Positions 42,576 through 52,827 of a stretch of DNA of 64,000 nucleotides are shown piece by piece. The stretch comes from Pollutimonas thiosulfatoxidans (GTDB lineage: Bacteria; Pseudomonadota; Gammaproteobacteria; Burkholderiales; Burkholderiaceae_B): positions 1,116,001 to 1,180,000 of the forward strand of contig NZ_CP022987.1 of the NCBI RefSeq assembly GCF_004022565.1, given 5' to 3'. Below the pieces are notes generated by a model. That model was given only the letters and a program-made list of their open reading frames with translations. It had not been told where the DNA came from and searched no databases. The position numbers were made by a program, and so were the translations under genes. How positions within the stretch are numbered: the first letter of the stretch is position 1; the number at the start of each line of letters is the position of its first letter.

Positions 42576-43184
42576 CTACGAAAGCCCCTGAGCCTTCAGC
42601 GCGGCCTGTACGGCCGGCTCGGCTTCCATGCGTCCAAAAAAGGCCTGCAAGTTCTTCATGTTGGAAAGATCGACTTGTTTGAGCTTGGCCCAGCGCATCA
42701 CGGTATACAGGTAAGGGTCAGCGATGGATCGCGTTGCCGCCAGCCATTGCCGACCTTGCATGTGGCGGTCTATGGCGCCGAAATAAGCCTTCAGCTTGTC
42801 GCTGGTCTTGCTGATGAGTTCCTGCTGCGTTTCAGGGGCGCTGACAAATGATGGCGCGGCAAAGATATTGCCGAAGCTGCGATGGATGTCGGCGTTGCAG
42901 ATGCCCAGCCAACGCCTGACTTCGGCGCGGCCGGCTATCGTGTCAGGCATCAAGCCGGCTTCGGGGTGGCGTTCTGCCAGATACTCCAGTATGGCGCTGC
43001 TTTGGGTCAGCGTAAGGTCGCCGTCCTCTAATACAGGAACCGAGCCCAGCGGGTTCTTGGCCAGGAAGGCGGGCTGCTTGAGCTGGTCGCGAGGGACTTC
43101 TTCAATCTGGTAGGGCTGGCCTATCCATTCCAAGGCAATATGTGCGGCCAGCGGGCAGGCGCCGGGCAGGTAGTAAAGCTTCAT
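42576..43184 (-). CDS. Glutathione S-transferase family protein
   Basis: A 202-residue GST. The N-terminal thioredoxin-like domain holds KLYYLPGACPLAAHIALEW, the cis-proline GSVPVLEDGDLTLTQSSAILEYL segment (read as GSVPVLED and LTQSSAILEYL), and the C-terminal helical domain has RSIADPYLYTVMRWAK. It resembles bacterial beta-class or GstA-like enzymes, with a cysteine at position 10. Its ATG overlaps the stop of the S9 peptidase gene (TAATG), so the two are cotranscribed. The electrophile it acts on is unknown. Confidence 0.92.
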   Translation of the reverse strand: MKLYYLPGACPLAAHIALEWIGQPYQIEEVPRDQLKQPAFLAKNPLGSVPVLEDGDLTLTQSSAILEYLAERHPEAGLMPDTIAGRAEVRRWLGICNADIHRSFGNIFAAPSFVSAPETQQELISKTSDKLKAYFGAIDRHMQGRQWLAATRSIADPYLYTVMRWAKLKQVDLSNMKNLQAFFGRMEAEPAVQAALKAQGLS

Positions 43185-45067
43185 TATTGATGTTCCTCAG
43201 GTTGCAAGTGCTGCGCCAGGAAAGCTTCCATGCGCTCGTAAAATTCGAACTTGTTTTCGTCATTGTGAAAGCCGTGGCCTTCGTTGTCTTTGACCATGTA
43301 TTCGACCTCCACGCCACGCGCCCGTAGCGCCGCAACCATCTGGTCGCTTTCGGCCTTGTTGACGCGCGGATCGTGTGCGCCTTGCGCAATGAATAGCGGC
43401 GTACGGATACGGTCTGCATTTAACGCCGGCGAGGTGGCCTCGAGCCGCTCGCGATCTGTATCGGGGTTGCCTACCATGGCATGCATTTTGGTCAGCATGG
43501 GCTTCCAGTAAGGCGGTATGGTGTTCATGAAGGTCAGCAGGTTGGAGACGCCCACATAGTCTACAGCGGCCGCATAGAGGTCTGGCGTGTAGGTGATGCC
43601 GGCCAGCGTGGCGTAACCGCCGTAGCTGCCTCCATAAATGGCGATGCGGGCAGGATCGGCTATGCCTTGATCAATCAGCCATTGGACGCCGTCGGTGATG
43701 TCGTCCTGCATGCGCAAGCCCCACTGGCCGAAACTGGCTTCCCAGAATTCCCGTCCGTAGCCGGTCGATCCGCGATAGTTCATCTGCAGCACGCAATAGC
43801 CGCGGTTGGCCAAAAATTGGGCCTCGGGATTGAAACCCCAGCCGTCACGCACCCAGGGCCCACCATGCGGGTTCACGATGCAGGGCAGCTTGCGGGGGTC
43901 GCGACCTACGGGCAGAGTCAGGTAACCGTTAATAATCAGGCCATCGCGCGATTGGTACTGTATGGGATGCACCGGCGCCATGTTGGCTTCAGGCAGGGCG
44001 GGGTTGATGTCGGCCAGCTTGTCCAGGGTGTCGTTGACCGCGTCGTAAAGGTAGCGGGCGCCGGGCGTGCGGTCGTTGTAGGCGGCCACAATGAATTTGG
44101 TTTCGTCCTTTGTGCCACTTTGCAGCGCCACTTCATAACCGGGCAGCTTCGCTTCCAGGCGCGCCTGACGAGCGGCACTGATTTCATCGAAAAAGTGATA
44201 CACCGGCTTGTGTGTCTGGTAAGCCGCTACGGTCAGTACCTTGCGCAGCCGCGAGTAGCCGGCGGCGTCCAGATCGTAGCCATCGGCGCTGAACACAAGT
44301 TGCTCCGTGTCTGGCTCGGCCGGATCTATCTTGACCAGGGCAAGACAATCGCGGCCGCGATTGCTTAGCGCATATAGGCGGCGATTATCGAAATCGAAAA
44401 ACTCGGGGCTGACGACAGTACGAAAATCCGTGGTCAACAAGGGGCTGAAGGGCAGGTCTTCCGAATCGCGATACAGCAAGGTGGTATCCAGGCCGTCACT
44501 GGCCATGGCAACGCGTACTCGGCCCTGATGATCGGTTTGCCAGCCGACGATGTTTCCCGGGTTCTGTGCAACCATGGCCAGGGCGCCGTCGCGTATATGG
44601 GCGCGATACACGTCGAAGACTTCGGGGTTGCTGCCGTTATGGCTGATCAGGATATGGTCCGGATCGTCTTGCAGGTCGTCCTCAATGCTGGCGCGTACGC
44701 CGGTAAAAGGCGTCAAGTCGGCAAGCTGGCCGCTGCGTATGTCGACGGCCAGAACATGGAAGTTCTCATCGCCATTGAAGTCTTTTTCGAAGATGATGGT
44801 ATGCGATCCCTTCCAGAAGTATTGTGCGATGTCTCTTTCGGTTTCCGAGGTCAGGCGGCGCACTGGCCCCACGGGCGTGCTGCCGCGCAAGTCCTGCACA
44901 AAGATGTTCATGCGGGCAGGCGCGCCATCGACGCTGTGCGGCTGCATGAAGGCCAGGGTCGCACCGTCTTCCGATAGGCGAAAGAAGCCCCGCTCGGGAT
45001 TGCGGAAGAAGTCTTGTACAGCATATTGTTCTGGGAGCATGTAGCAGGCATCCTGTAGGGCAGTCAT
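43184..45067 (-). CDS. S9 family peptidase (prolyl oligopeptidase/acylaminoacyl peptidase-like)
   Basis: A 627-residue serine peptidase with a beta-propeller in the first ~370 residues and a C-terminal alpha/beta hydrolase. The nucleophile motif is GGSYGG with the serine at residue 481; the aspartate is in GAHDPRV and the histidine in NEGHGFHNDENK. The oxyanion region has NPHGGPWVRDGWGFN. There is no signal peptide, so it should act in the cytoplasm on short peptides. The gene is divergent from the 2-hydroxyacid dehydrogenase gene across 63 bases. Confidence 0.92.
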   Translation of the reverse strand: MTALQDACYMLPEQYAVQDFFRNPERGFFRLSEDGATLAFMQPHSVDGAPARMNIFVQDLRGSTPVGPVRRLTSETERDIAQYFWKGSHTIIFEKDFNGDENFHVLAVDIRSGQLADLTPFTGVRASIEDDLQDDPDHILISHNGSNPEVFDVYRAHIRDGALAMVAQNPGNIVGWQTDHQGRVRVAMASDGLDTTLLYRDSEDLPFSPLLTTDFRTVVSPEFFDFDNRRLYALSNRGRDCLALVKIDPAEPDTEQLVFSADGYDLDAAGYSRLRKVLTVAAYQTHKPVYHFFDEISAARQARLEAKLPGYEVALQSGTKDETKFIVAAYNDRTPGARYLYDAVNDTLDKLADINPALPEANMAPVHPIQYQSRDGLIINGYLTLPVGRDPRKLPCIVNPHGGPWVRDGWGFNPEAQFLANRGYCVLQMNYRGSTGYGREFWEASFGQWGLRMQDDITDGVQWLIDQGIADPARIAIYGGSYGGYATLAGITYTPDLYAAAVDYVGVSNLLTFMNTIPPYWKPMLTKMHAMVGNPDTDRERLEATSPALNADRIRTPLFIAQGAHDPRVNKAESDQMVAALRARGVEVEYMVKDNEGHGFHNDENKFEFYERMEAFLAQHLQPEEHQ

Positions 45068-45130
45068 AGATATGCTTACTATATCGGATTACCATGTGCG
45101 TGCTGTGCACTTGAACGAGAAGGATATTTC

Positions 45131-46099
45131 ATGCTTGACCGACCCTTGCGGCTAGTGTTTCTGGACCGCGACACGATTTCGCCCGATACAAGGCTGCGTG
45201 CAGCCGGCTTCGATCACGAACTGATTATCCACGGCAGAACCACTCGCGACCAGGTCGCAGAGCGCATTGCCGATGCCGATATCGTCATCACCAACAAGGT
45301 GCCGGTCCGCCAAGAGGCGATCGAACAGGCGCCCAATTTGAAGATGATCGCGCTGGCGGCAACCGGCACCGACAACGTGGACTTGCAGGCCTGCAAGGCC
45401 AGGGGCATTGTGGTGTCGAACATTCGGGGCTACGCGGTGCATAGCGTGCCCGAACATACTTTCGCGCTTATGTTTGCCCTGCGGCGCAGCATCGTGGCCT
45501 ATCGCGATTCCGTCAAGGCCGGCCGTTGGTACGATGCGCAGCAATTCTGTTATTTCGACTATCCCATCAAGGATCTGTCCGGGTCGACCTTGGGCATCAT
45601 CGGCGAGGGCGCATTGGGCCAGTCGGTTGCGGCCATTGGACGGGCATTGGGTATGAATGTGCTGTTCGCGGCGCGTAAAGGCGGCTCTGGCCAGGGCAGC
45701 CTGTACACGCCCTTCGAGACCATGCTGGCCCAAAGCGATGTCATCACACTGCATTGCCCGCTAAACGATCAGACGCGCGACCTTATCGCCGCGCCCGAGC
45801 TCGAGCTGATGAAGCGCGATGCCTTGCTGATCAACACCGCGCGCGGTGGCTTGGTCAACGAGCTTGCCCTGGCTGAAGCCTTGCGCGCCGGCAAGATAGG
45901 CGGCGCCGGTTTCGACGTGGCGGTGCCCGAGCCGCCAGAGAACAACCATCCGCTGGTCCAGTTGCTGGAACTGCCTAATTTCATCCTGACGCCGCACGTC
46001 GCCTGGGCCAGCGCCGAGGCCATACAAGGCTTGGCCGATCAACTGATAGACAACATCGAAGCATTCCAGCGCGGCCAGCCGCGTAACGTGGTGGCATGA
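45131..46099 (+). CDS. D-2-hydroxyacid dehydrogenase (hydroxypyruvate/glyoxylate reductase-like)
   Basis: A 322-residue NAD(P)-dependent dehydrogenase of the D-isomer-specific family. It contains the Rossmann motif GIIGEGALGQSVA, the catalytic arginine in NTARGGLVNE, the glutamate in AVPEPPENNHPL, and the histidine in LTPHVAWAS. It overlaps the glycerate kinase gene by ATGA. That neighbour suggests reduction of hydroxypyruvate to glycerate, which the kinase then phosphorylates; this is inference from context. Confidence 0.93.
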   Translation: MLDRPLRLVFLDRDTISPDTRLRAAGFDHELIIHGRTTRDQVAERIADADIVITNKVPVRQEAIEQAPNLKMIALAATGTDNVDLQACKARGIVVSNIRGYAVHSVPEHTFALMFALRRSIVAYRDSVKAGRWYDAQQFCYFDYPIKDLSGSTLGIIGEGALGQSVAAIGRALGMNVLFAARKGGSGQGSLYTPFETMLAQSDVITLHCPLNDQTRDLIAAPELELMKRDALLINTARGGLVNELALAEALRAGKIGGAGFDVAVPEPPENNHPLVQLLELPNFILTPHVAWASAEAIQGLADQLIDNIEAFQRGQPRNVVA

Positions 46100-47250
46100 T
46101 CATGCGTGTCGTGATTGCACCCGATTCGTTCAAGGAATGCCTGTCTGCTGCGGACGTCGCCAGTGCCATTGCACTGGGCATCAAAGATGCGCTGCCCACA
46201 GCCTTCGTTGTCTGCGTGCCCATGGCAGATGGTGGCGAAGGCTCGCTGGACGCGGTTCTGGCCGCTACGGATGGCAAGCGGCGCAGCGCACAGGTAATGA
46301 ATGCCAATAGCCAGCCCACAACAGCCGACTGGGGCTGGCTGGGGGAGGGCAAGGCTTTCATCGAAATGGCCGCGGCGGCCGGGCTCGAGCAGATACCACC
46401 TCAGGCACGCCAGCCCTTGCAGGCCACCAGCTATGGCGTCGGCCAGTTGATCGCCGAGGCCGTGGCCGCCGGCGCCCGCCATATCGTGCTGGGCCTGGGC
46501 GGCAGCGCCAGCAACGATGCCGGCGCCGGCTTGCTGCAGGCGCTGGGCGTAAAGCTGCTGGACGAGCAGGGTCAGGAGTTGCCGGCTGGCGGCGCAGCCT
46601 TATCGCGGCTGGCGCGGCTGTCAATGGAAAGCGTGGATCCCGCCTTGCATGAGGTCAATTTCGAAATCGCTGTCGACGTCGACAATCCCTTATGCGGCCC
46701 GCGCGGCGCCTCAGCGATATTCGGCCCGCAAAAAGGCGCCAGCCCGCAAGACGTGGCCGAGCTGGATGCCGCCCTGGCGCATTTCGCCGATATTTGCGCT
46801 GCGCACTTCAATAAGGACGAGCGCAATCTTCCCGGCATGGGTGCCGCGGGCGGACTGGGCTTTGCGGTAAAGACCTGTTTCAACGCCTCTTTCAGGCCCG
46901 GCGTGGAACTGCTTGCCGAACTTTCCGGCCTGCCGGCGGCATTGCAGGGGGCCGATTTGGTTTTTACCGGGGAAGGGCGCATGGACGCCCAGACCTTGCT
47001 GGGCAAGACCCCGGCCGGGGTCGCCCGCTACGCGCGTGCCCAGGGCATACCGGTTATAGCCATCGTCGGTTCCTTGGGGGAGGGCTACGAAGCCTTGTAC
47101 GAGGCTGGCATAACGGCGGCATTCAGCCTGACGCCCGGGCCGCTTACTTTGGCGCAGGCGTGTGACGACGCCGCGGGCTATCTGCGACAGCGCGCCGGGG
47201 ACTGTCTGCGGGTTTGGCTGGCGGGCCGGCAGGCTGCAAAGTCTGCCTGA
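46096..47250 (+). CDS. Glycerate kinase (GarK/GlxK family)
   Basis: A 384-residue kinase phosphorylating glycerate, feeding it into glycolysis. Family motifs are VVIAPDSFKECLSA at the N-terminus, PMADGGEGSLDAVLA, LGLGGSASNDAGAGLLQALG and TGEGRMDAQTLLGKTPAGVA. The start at 46096 overlaps the dehydrogenase stop; an ATG at 46102 fits the family's usual start better and would drop two residues. Its last 107 bases are also read on the other strand as the C-terminus of the LysR gene. Confidence 0.94.
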   Translation: MIMRVVIAPDSFKECLSAADVASAIALGIKDALPTAFVVCVPMADGGEGSLDAVLAATDGKRRSAQVMNANSQPTTADWGWLGEGKAFIEMAAAAGLEQIPPQARQPLQATSYGVGQLIAEAVAAGARHIVLGLGGSASNDAGAGLLQALGVKLLDEQGQELPAGGAALSRLARLSMESVDPALHEVNFEIAVDVDNPLCGPRGASAIFGPQKGASPQDVAELDAALAHFADICAAHFNKDERNLPGMGAAGGLGFAVKTCFNASFRPGVELLAELSGLPAALQGADLVFTGEGRMDAQTLLGKTPAGVARYARAQGIPVIAIVGSLGEGYEALYEAGITAAFSLTPGPLTLAQACDDAAGYLRQRAGDCLRVWLAGRQAAKSA

Positions 47251-48148
47251 GATGCTCCACGAAAGCGCGTACTGCCCGGGGCACGTACGCGCTGTACGGC
47301 CTTATTGCATAAATGGCGTCGCCAAAGACACCTGCCGGTTTCCAGGCCGGCAGCAAGTGCACCAGGCGGCCTTCATTCACGTCTTGCTGCGCGCTGAAGT
47401 CCGGCAGTAAAGCCAGGCCTTGCCCGGCCAGCACCAGTTCCCTGAGTGCCTCGCTGTTGTTGGCGCAGAAGCTGCCGCTGATGGCGACGCTGTGCCGTTC
47501 GTCGGGACGACGCGTGTGGACGAAACTCCAGGCGGGGGCCGCGGCAGAGCGCAGATAGTACAGGCAGTTATGCTGGGCCAGGTCGCTGGGCGCGCGCGGG
47601 TGACCATGCTTCTCCAGATAGCCTGGGGCTGCGACCAGTAAAGTGGTCGACGGCCGCAAAAGCCAGGCGACATGCGTCTCCGGTACGTTGCTGGTGTGGC
47701 GGATAGCCAGGTCGAAGCCTTCTTTGGCCAGGGAACTAAGGTGGTCAATCAGTTCGACCTCCAGGCGCACGTCGGGGCAGCTTTGCAGAAACGGACCGAT
47801 CAAAGGCATGATGATCTGGCGGCCCAGCGCTACGGGCATCGTCACGCGCACCACGCCTCGCGGCGTTTCGGCCAGGTCGCGAATACTGTCAAAGCCTTGT
47901 TCTATGGTGGCAAAGGCCAGGCGCGTGCCTTCGGTCAGCGCGCGGCCAGCTTCGGTAAGGCGGACGCTGCGGGTACTGCGCTGCACCAGCGCCACCCCGG
48001 AAACCCGTTCGAGCTCGGCAATGCGCTGACTGACCGCCCCTTTGCTGACACCCAGCCGACGGGCCGCGGCGGTATAACTGCCCGTCGTGCCCAGTATGGC
48101 GAGCCAGTAGATGTGGGACCACAATAGCTCGGGTTTGTCCTGTTTCAT
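47144..48148 (-). CDS. LysR family transcriptional regulator (CrgA/DmlR-like)
   Basis: A 334-residue LysR regulator. The N-terminal helix-turn-helix is TAAARRLGVSKGAVSQRIAELE and the effector domain covers the rest. I start it at the ATG at 48148, with GAGGAG six bases upstream; the longer open frame to 48172 would translate that ribosome site. The last ~35 residues form a proline/arginine-rich tail containing DSPRR twice, encoded entirely antisense to the glycerate kinase end. It is divergent from mmsA with a 22-base dyad between them, so it probably regulates mmsA. Confidence 0.9.
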   Translation of the reverse strand: MKQDKPELLWSHIYWLAILGTTGSYTAAARRLGVSKGAVSQRIAELERVSGVALVQRSTRSVRLTEAGRALTEGTRLAFATIEQGFDSIRDLAETPRGVVRVTMPVALGRQIIMPLIGPFLQSCPDVRLEVELIDHLSSLAKEGFDLAIRHTSNVPETHVAWLLRPSTTLLVAAPGYLEKHGHPRAPSDLAQHNCLYYLRSAAAPAWSFVHTRRPDERHSVAISGSFCANNSEALRELVLAGQGLALLPDFSAQQDVNEGRLVHLLPAWKPAGVFGDAIYAIRPYSAYVPRAVRAFVEHLRQTLQPAGPPAKPADSPRRAVADSPRRRHTPAPK

Positions 48149-48170
48149 TCCATGCTCCTCGCAAGCGGCC

Positions 48171-48192
48171 ATTGTCTAATATATTAAACAAT
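48171..48192. promoter_or_regulatory. 22-base AT-rich dyad between the LysR gene and mmsA
   Basis: Arms ATTGTCTAATA and TATTAAACAAT are inverted copies with one mismatch in eleven. The dyad begins 23 bases before the LysR start and ends 18 bases before the -35 of the mmsA promoter. This is where a LysR regulator is expected to bind. Confidence 0.75.
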
Positions 48193-48210
48193 GAATCCAG
48201 CAATAGAGGC

Positions 48211-48239
48211 TTGTTGCGTGCCGGTATGCTACCTATACT
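48211..48239 (+). promoter_or_regulatory. Sigma-70 promoter of mmsA
   Basis: TTGTTG at 48211-48216 and TATACT at 48234-48239 with a 17-base spacer. The predicted transcript start is near 48246, 27 bases before the ATG. The LysR-type dyad lies just upstream, fitting activation. Confidence 0.6.
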
Positions 48240-48272
48240 CGTCTCATTCCAACCGATCATCAAGGATATGCC

Positions 48273-49811
48273 ATGAAGGATCAACACTCGTCCGTCGCCA
48301 CGCCGTCGGCCTATACCGACAACGCCGATGTCGCTAATTTCATTAATGGCTCCGTCGTGGCCAGCACGGGCGATCGCAAGCAGGCGGTATACAACCCGTC
48401 CACGGGCAGCGTCGCGCGCCAGGTGGTGTTGTCGACGGTAGAAGACGTCCAGACCGCTGTGGCCGCAGCCAAAGCTGCTGCGCCCGCGTGGGCCGACACG
48501 CCGCCAGTACGCCGCGCGCGCATCATCAATCGATTCCTTGGTTTGATGAACGACAACATCGACACCATGGCAGCCATGATTACGGCCGAACACGGCAAGG
48601 TCTTCACCGATGCGCAAGGTGAAGTCGCCCGTGGCATTGATGTTATTGAATTCGCCTGCGGCATCCCGCAGTTGCTGAAGGGCGATTACACCGAGCAGGT
48701 TGCCAACGGCATCGATAACTGGACCATGCGCCAGCCGCTGGGCGTCGTTGCCGGCATCACGCCGTTCAACTTCCCATGCATGGTGCCGTGCTGGATGTTT
48801 CCCATGGCCATCGCCACCGGCAATACTTTCATACTGAAGCCCAGCGAGCGCGATCCCAGCGTTTCGATATTCATGGCGCAATTGTTCAAGCAAGCCGGAC
48901 TGCCCGACGGCGTGTTCAACGTGGTGCAGGGCGACAAGGTCGTGGTCGATGCCTTGCTCGAACATGAAGATGTGTCCGCCATCAGCTTTGTGGGTTCCAC
49001 GCCGATTGCTCAGTACATATACGAGCGCGGCGCCCATTTCGGCAAGCGCGTGCAGGCGCTGGGCGGCGCCAAGAACCACATGATCATCATGCCGGACGCC
49101 GACATCGAACGCACCGTGGATGCACTGACCGGAGCCGCCTACGGCTCAGCCGGCGAGCGCTGCATGGCCATCTCGGTTGCCGTGCTGGTGGGCGATGTAG
49201 GCAAGAAAATACTGCCCGCCTTGCAAGAGCGTGCCCGCACGCTGAAGATCAAGGACGGCATGCATCTGGATGCCGAAATGGGCCCGGTCATTACCAAGGA
49301 AGCACTGGAACGCATCGAGAACTACATCGCCATCGGTGTGGAAGAGGGCGCCGAACTGCTGGTGGATGGCCGCGGCCACAAAGTGCCGGGCCACGATCAG
49401 GGCTTCTACGTTGGCGGTACGCTGTTCGACAAGGTAACGCCCGAGATGCGCATCTACAAGGAAGAAATCTTCGGCCCCGTACTGGCTTGCGTGCATGTGC
49501 CGGATCTCGGTGCAGCGGTCGACCTGGTCAACCGCCACGAATTCGGCAATGGCGTGTCATGCTTTACCAGCGACGGCCATAGCGCCCGCGAGTTCGCGCG
49601 GCGTATTCAGGTCGGCATGGTGGGGGTCAACGTACCCATCCCCGTGCCCATGGCCTGGCATGGTTTTGGCGGCTGGAAGCGCAGCCTGTTTGGCGACCAG
49701 CATTCATATGGTGAAGAAGGCGTCCGTTTCTACACCAAGCAGAAGTCCATCATGCAGCGCTGGCCGGAAAACATCACCAAGGGCAACGAGTTCGTGATGC
49801 CAACGATGTAA
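48273..49811 (+). CDS. mmsA: CoA-acylating methylmalonate-semialdehyde dehydrogenase
   Basis: A 512-residue aldehyde dehydrogenase that turns methylmalonate semialdehyde plus CoA and NAD into propionyl-CoA, late in valine breakdown. Family features are PFNFPCMVPCWMFPMAIATG, KPSERDPSVS, SFVGSTPIAQYIYERG, and the catalytic cysteine in GSAGERCMAIS. The usual glutamate of ordinary aldehyde dehydrogenases is absent, as in MmsA. There is no mmsB next to it. Likely controlled by the divergent LysR protein. Confidence 0.95.
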   Translation: MKDQHSSVATPSAYTDNADVANFINGSVVASTGDRKQAVYNPSTGSVARQVVLSTVEDVQTAVAAAKAAAPAWADTPPVRRARIINRFLGLMNDNIDTMAAMITAEHGKVFTDAQGEVARGIDVIEFACGIPQLLKGDYTEQVANGIDNWTMRQPLGVVAGITPFNFPCMVPCWMFPMAIATGNTFILKPSERDPSVSIFMAQLFKQAGLPDGVFNVVQGDKVVVDALLEHEDVSAISFVGSTPIAQYIYERGAHFGKRVQALGGAKNHMIIMPDADIERTVDALTGAAYGSAGERCMAISVAVLVGDVGKKILPALQERARTLKIKDGMHLDAEMGPVITKEALERIENYIAIGVEEGAELLVDGRGHKVPGHDQGFYVGGTLFDKVTPEMRIYKEEIFGPVLACVHVPDLGAAVDLVNRHEFGNGVSCFTSDGHSAREFARRIQVGMVGVNVPIPVPMAWHGFGGWKRSLFGDQHSYGEEGVRFYTKQKSIMQRWPENITKGNEFVMPTM

Positions 49812-49823
49812 ACCTTCAGTTCT

Positions 49824-49875
49824 GCGAGGCCTCACACGCCTCGCGCGGCGGCGATCGCTGGCAGCGATTGCCGCC
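49824..49875. repeat. Tandem hairpins between mmsA and epd
   Basis: First hairpin: GCGAGGC, loop CTCACAC, GCCTCGC (49824-49844). Second: GGCGGCGATCGCT, loop GGC, AGCGATTGCCGCC (49847-49875), a 13-base stem with one G-T pair. No T-tract follows. They probably end or protect the mmsA transcript. Confidence 0.7.
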
Positions 49876-49922
49876 ACCAACGTAGTACAGTAAGGACATT
49901 CCCCATCGTCACCGAGAAATGA

Positions 49923-50993
49923 ATGAGCCGCCCCTTACGCCTGGCAATCAATGGTTATGGCCGCATCGGCCGCTGTGTCCTGCGCGCCCTTTACGAGTCG
50001 CCGCACAATAGCGGGTGTCAGATCGTCGCCATCAACGAACCGGCCGACCTGGCAACCATGGCCTATTTGTCGCAGTTCGACTCTACCCACGGCGTGTTTC
50101 CTGGGACCATAGAGCAGGCGGGCGACGGCCTGCTGGTCAATGGCAGGCTCGTACAGGTCAGCCACGAGCATGAACCCGACGCCGTAGACTGGCGGACCCT
50201 GGATATCGACATTTTGCTGGAGTGTTCCGGCCGTTACGGGTCGCGCGAACAATTGCAGCCTTTCCTGGATGCCGGCTGCCCGCGCGTGCTGCTATCGCAG
50301 CCGGGCAACAGCGCCCAGGATGTCGACTACACCGTCGTCCACGGCATCAATCAGGACGGCCTGACCGGACACGAGCGCCTGGTGTCCAACGCCTCGTGCA
50401 CAACCAATGCCATTATTCCGGTGCTGTCGGAGTTGGACGCCGCGTTTGGCGTCGAGCACGCCTTCCTTACAACCCTGCACTCGGTGATGAACGACCAGCC
50501 CATGATCGACGGCTACCATCATGCCGACCTGCGCCGCACGCGCTCGGCCATGCAGTCCATTATCCCGGTATCCACCGGACTGGCTCAAGGGGTAGAGCGC
50601 CTGTTGCCCCAGTTGGCCGGCAAGGTGCAGGCCAAGGCCATAAGGGTTCCCATCCTAAACGTGTCGGCCATCGACCTGATGCTTACCTTGCGGCGCGATG
50701 TCACCGAGCAGCAATTGAATGCCTTGATGATGGAAGCCACGACTCGCTATCAGGGCTTGCTGGCCTATTCCAATCATCCTCATGCGTCGGTCGATTTCAA
50801 CCACAATCCGCACTCGGCCATCATAGATGGCAGCCAAACGCGCACCAATGGCGATGGCTTTGCCAATCTGTTCGTCTGGTTCGATAACGAGTGGGGTTTC
50901 GCCAACCGCATGCTGGATGTCGCCCAGGCCTGGGCCGACCGCTTTCGCGAGGTGGAGATGCCTGACCAAGCCGCATCAAGGGCGTATAGTTAA
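49923..50993 (+). CDS. epd: Erythrose-4-phosphate dehydrogenase (GapA family)
   Basis: A 356-residue enzyme of the glyceraldehyde-3-phosphate dehydrogenase superfamily. The NAD motif is LAINGYGRIGRCVLRAL and the catalytic cysteine is in VSNASCTTNAIIPV. Epd rather than GapA is suggested by HSVMNDQPMIDGYH, SVDFNHNPHSAIIDGSQTR (read as SVDFNHNPHS and AIIDGSQTR) and the DNEWGFANRMLD end. Epd makes 4-phosphoerythronate for pyridoxal phosphate synthesis; a bifunctional or Gap role cannot be excluded. fumC follows after 24 bases. Confidence 0.82.
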   Translation: MSRPLRLAINGYGRIGRCVLRALYESPHNSGCQIVAINEPADLATMAYLSQFDSTHGVFPGTIEQAGDGLLVNGRLVQVSHEHEPDAVDWRTLDIDILLECSGRYGSREQLQPFLDAGCPRVLLSQPGNSAQDVDYTVVHGINQDGLTGHERLVSNASCTTNAIIPVLSELDAAFGVEHAFLTTLHSVMNDQPMIDGYHHADLRRTRSAMQSIIPVSTGLAQGVERLLPQLAGKVQAKAIRVPILNVSAIDLMLTLRRDVTEQQLNALMMEATTRYQGLLAYSNHPHASVDFNHNPHSAIIDGSQTRTNGDGFANLFVWFDNEWGFANRMLDVAQAWADRFREVEMPDQAASRAYS

Positions 50994-51017
50994 CGACGAG
51001 ACACAACAGGAGGCATC

Positions 51018-52411
<1,394 letters not shown>

Positions 52412-52415
<4 letters not shown>

Positions 52416-52774
52416 AGCATCCTGTAAAAATCAAACGCGCGTACGAACCCGCATCGGCGGGTGACGGCTATCGCGTATTGATCGACAGGCTGTGGCCGCG
52501 TGGCATTGCCAAGCAAGACCTGGCCATCGATGACTGGAACAAAGATCTCGCGCCCAGCCCGGCGCTGCGCAAATGGTTTGACCACAAGGTCGAGCACTGG
52601 GATCAATTCCAGGAAAGCTACCAGGCCGAACTGCGCGAGGCCGACCAGCAGGCGCGCCTGCGCGAGCTCATACAGGCCGCGCAGGGCGGCAAGATAACGC
52701 TGGTGTATGGCGCCAAAGACACCGAGCACAATCACGCCTTGATACTGGCTGCGGAATTGAAGCGCCTATACTGA
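52412..52774 (+). CDS. DUF488 family protein
   Basis: A 120-residue protein of the DUF488 family (YeaO-like). The marks are the RVLIDRLWPRGIAK motif near residue 21, PSPALRKWFDHKVEHWDQF, and ITLVYGAKDTEHNHALIL near the C-terminus. No biochemical role is established for the family. It overlaps fumC by 4 bases and is followed by the NfeD gene after 53 bases. Confidence 0.9.
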
Positions 52775-52827
52775 GACTGCGGCCAAACAGCAAGGACGGC
52801 CGCGAGGACCGACGACAGGAGGGCCGG

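Noticed and set aside
47889..49079. 396-codon minus-strand frame over the LysR/mmsA divergent region
   Set aside because: It crosses the dyad and the mmsA promoter and overlaps the 5' parts of both true genes; no domain.
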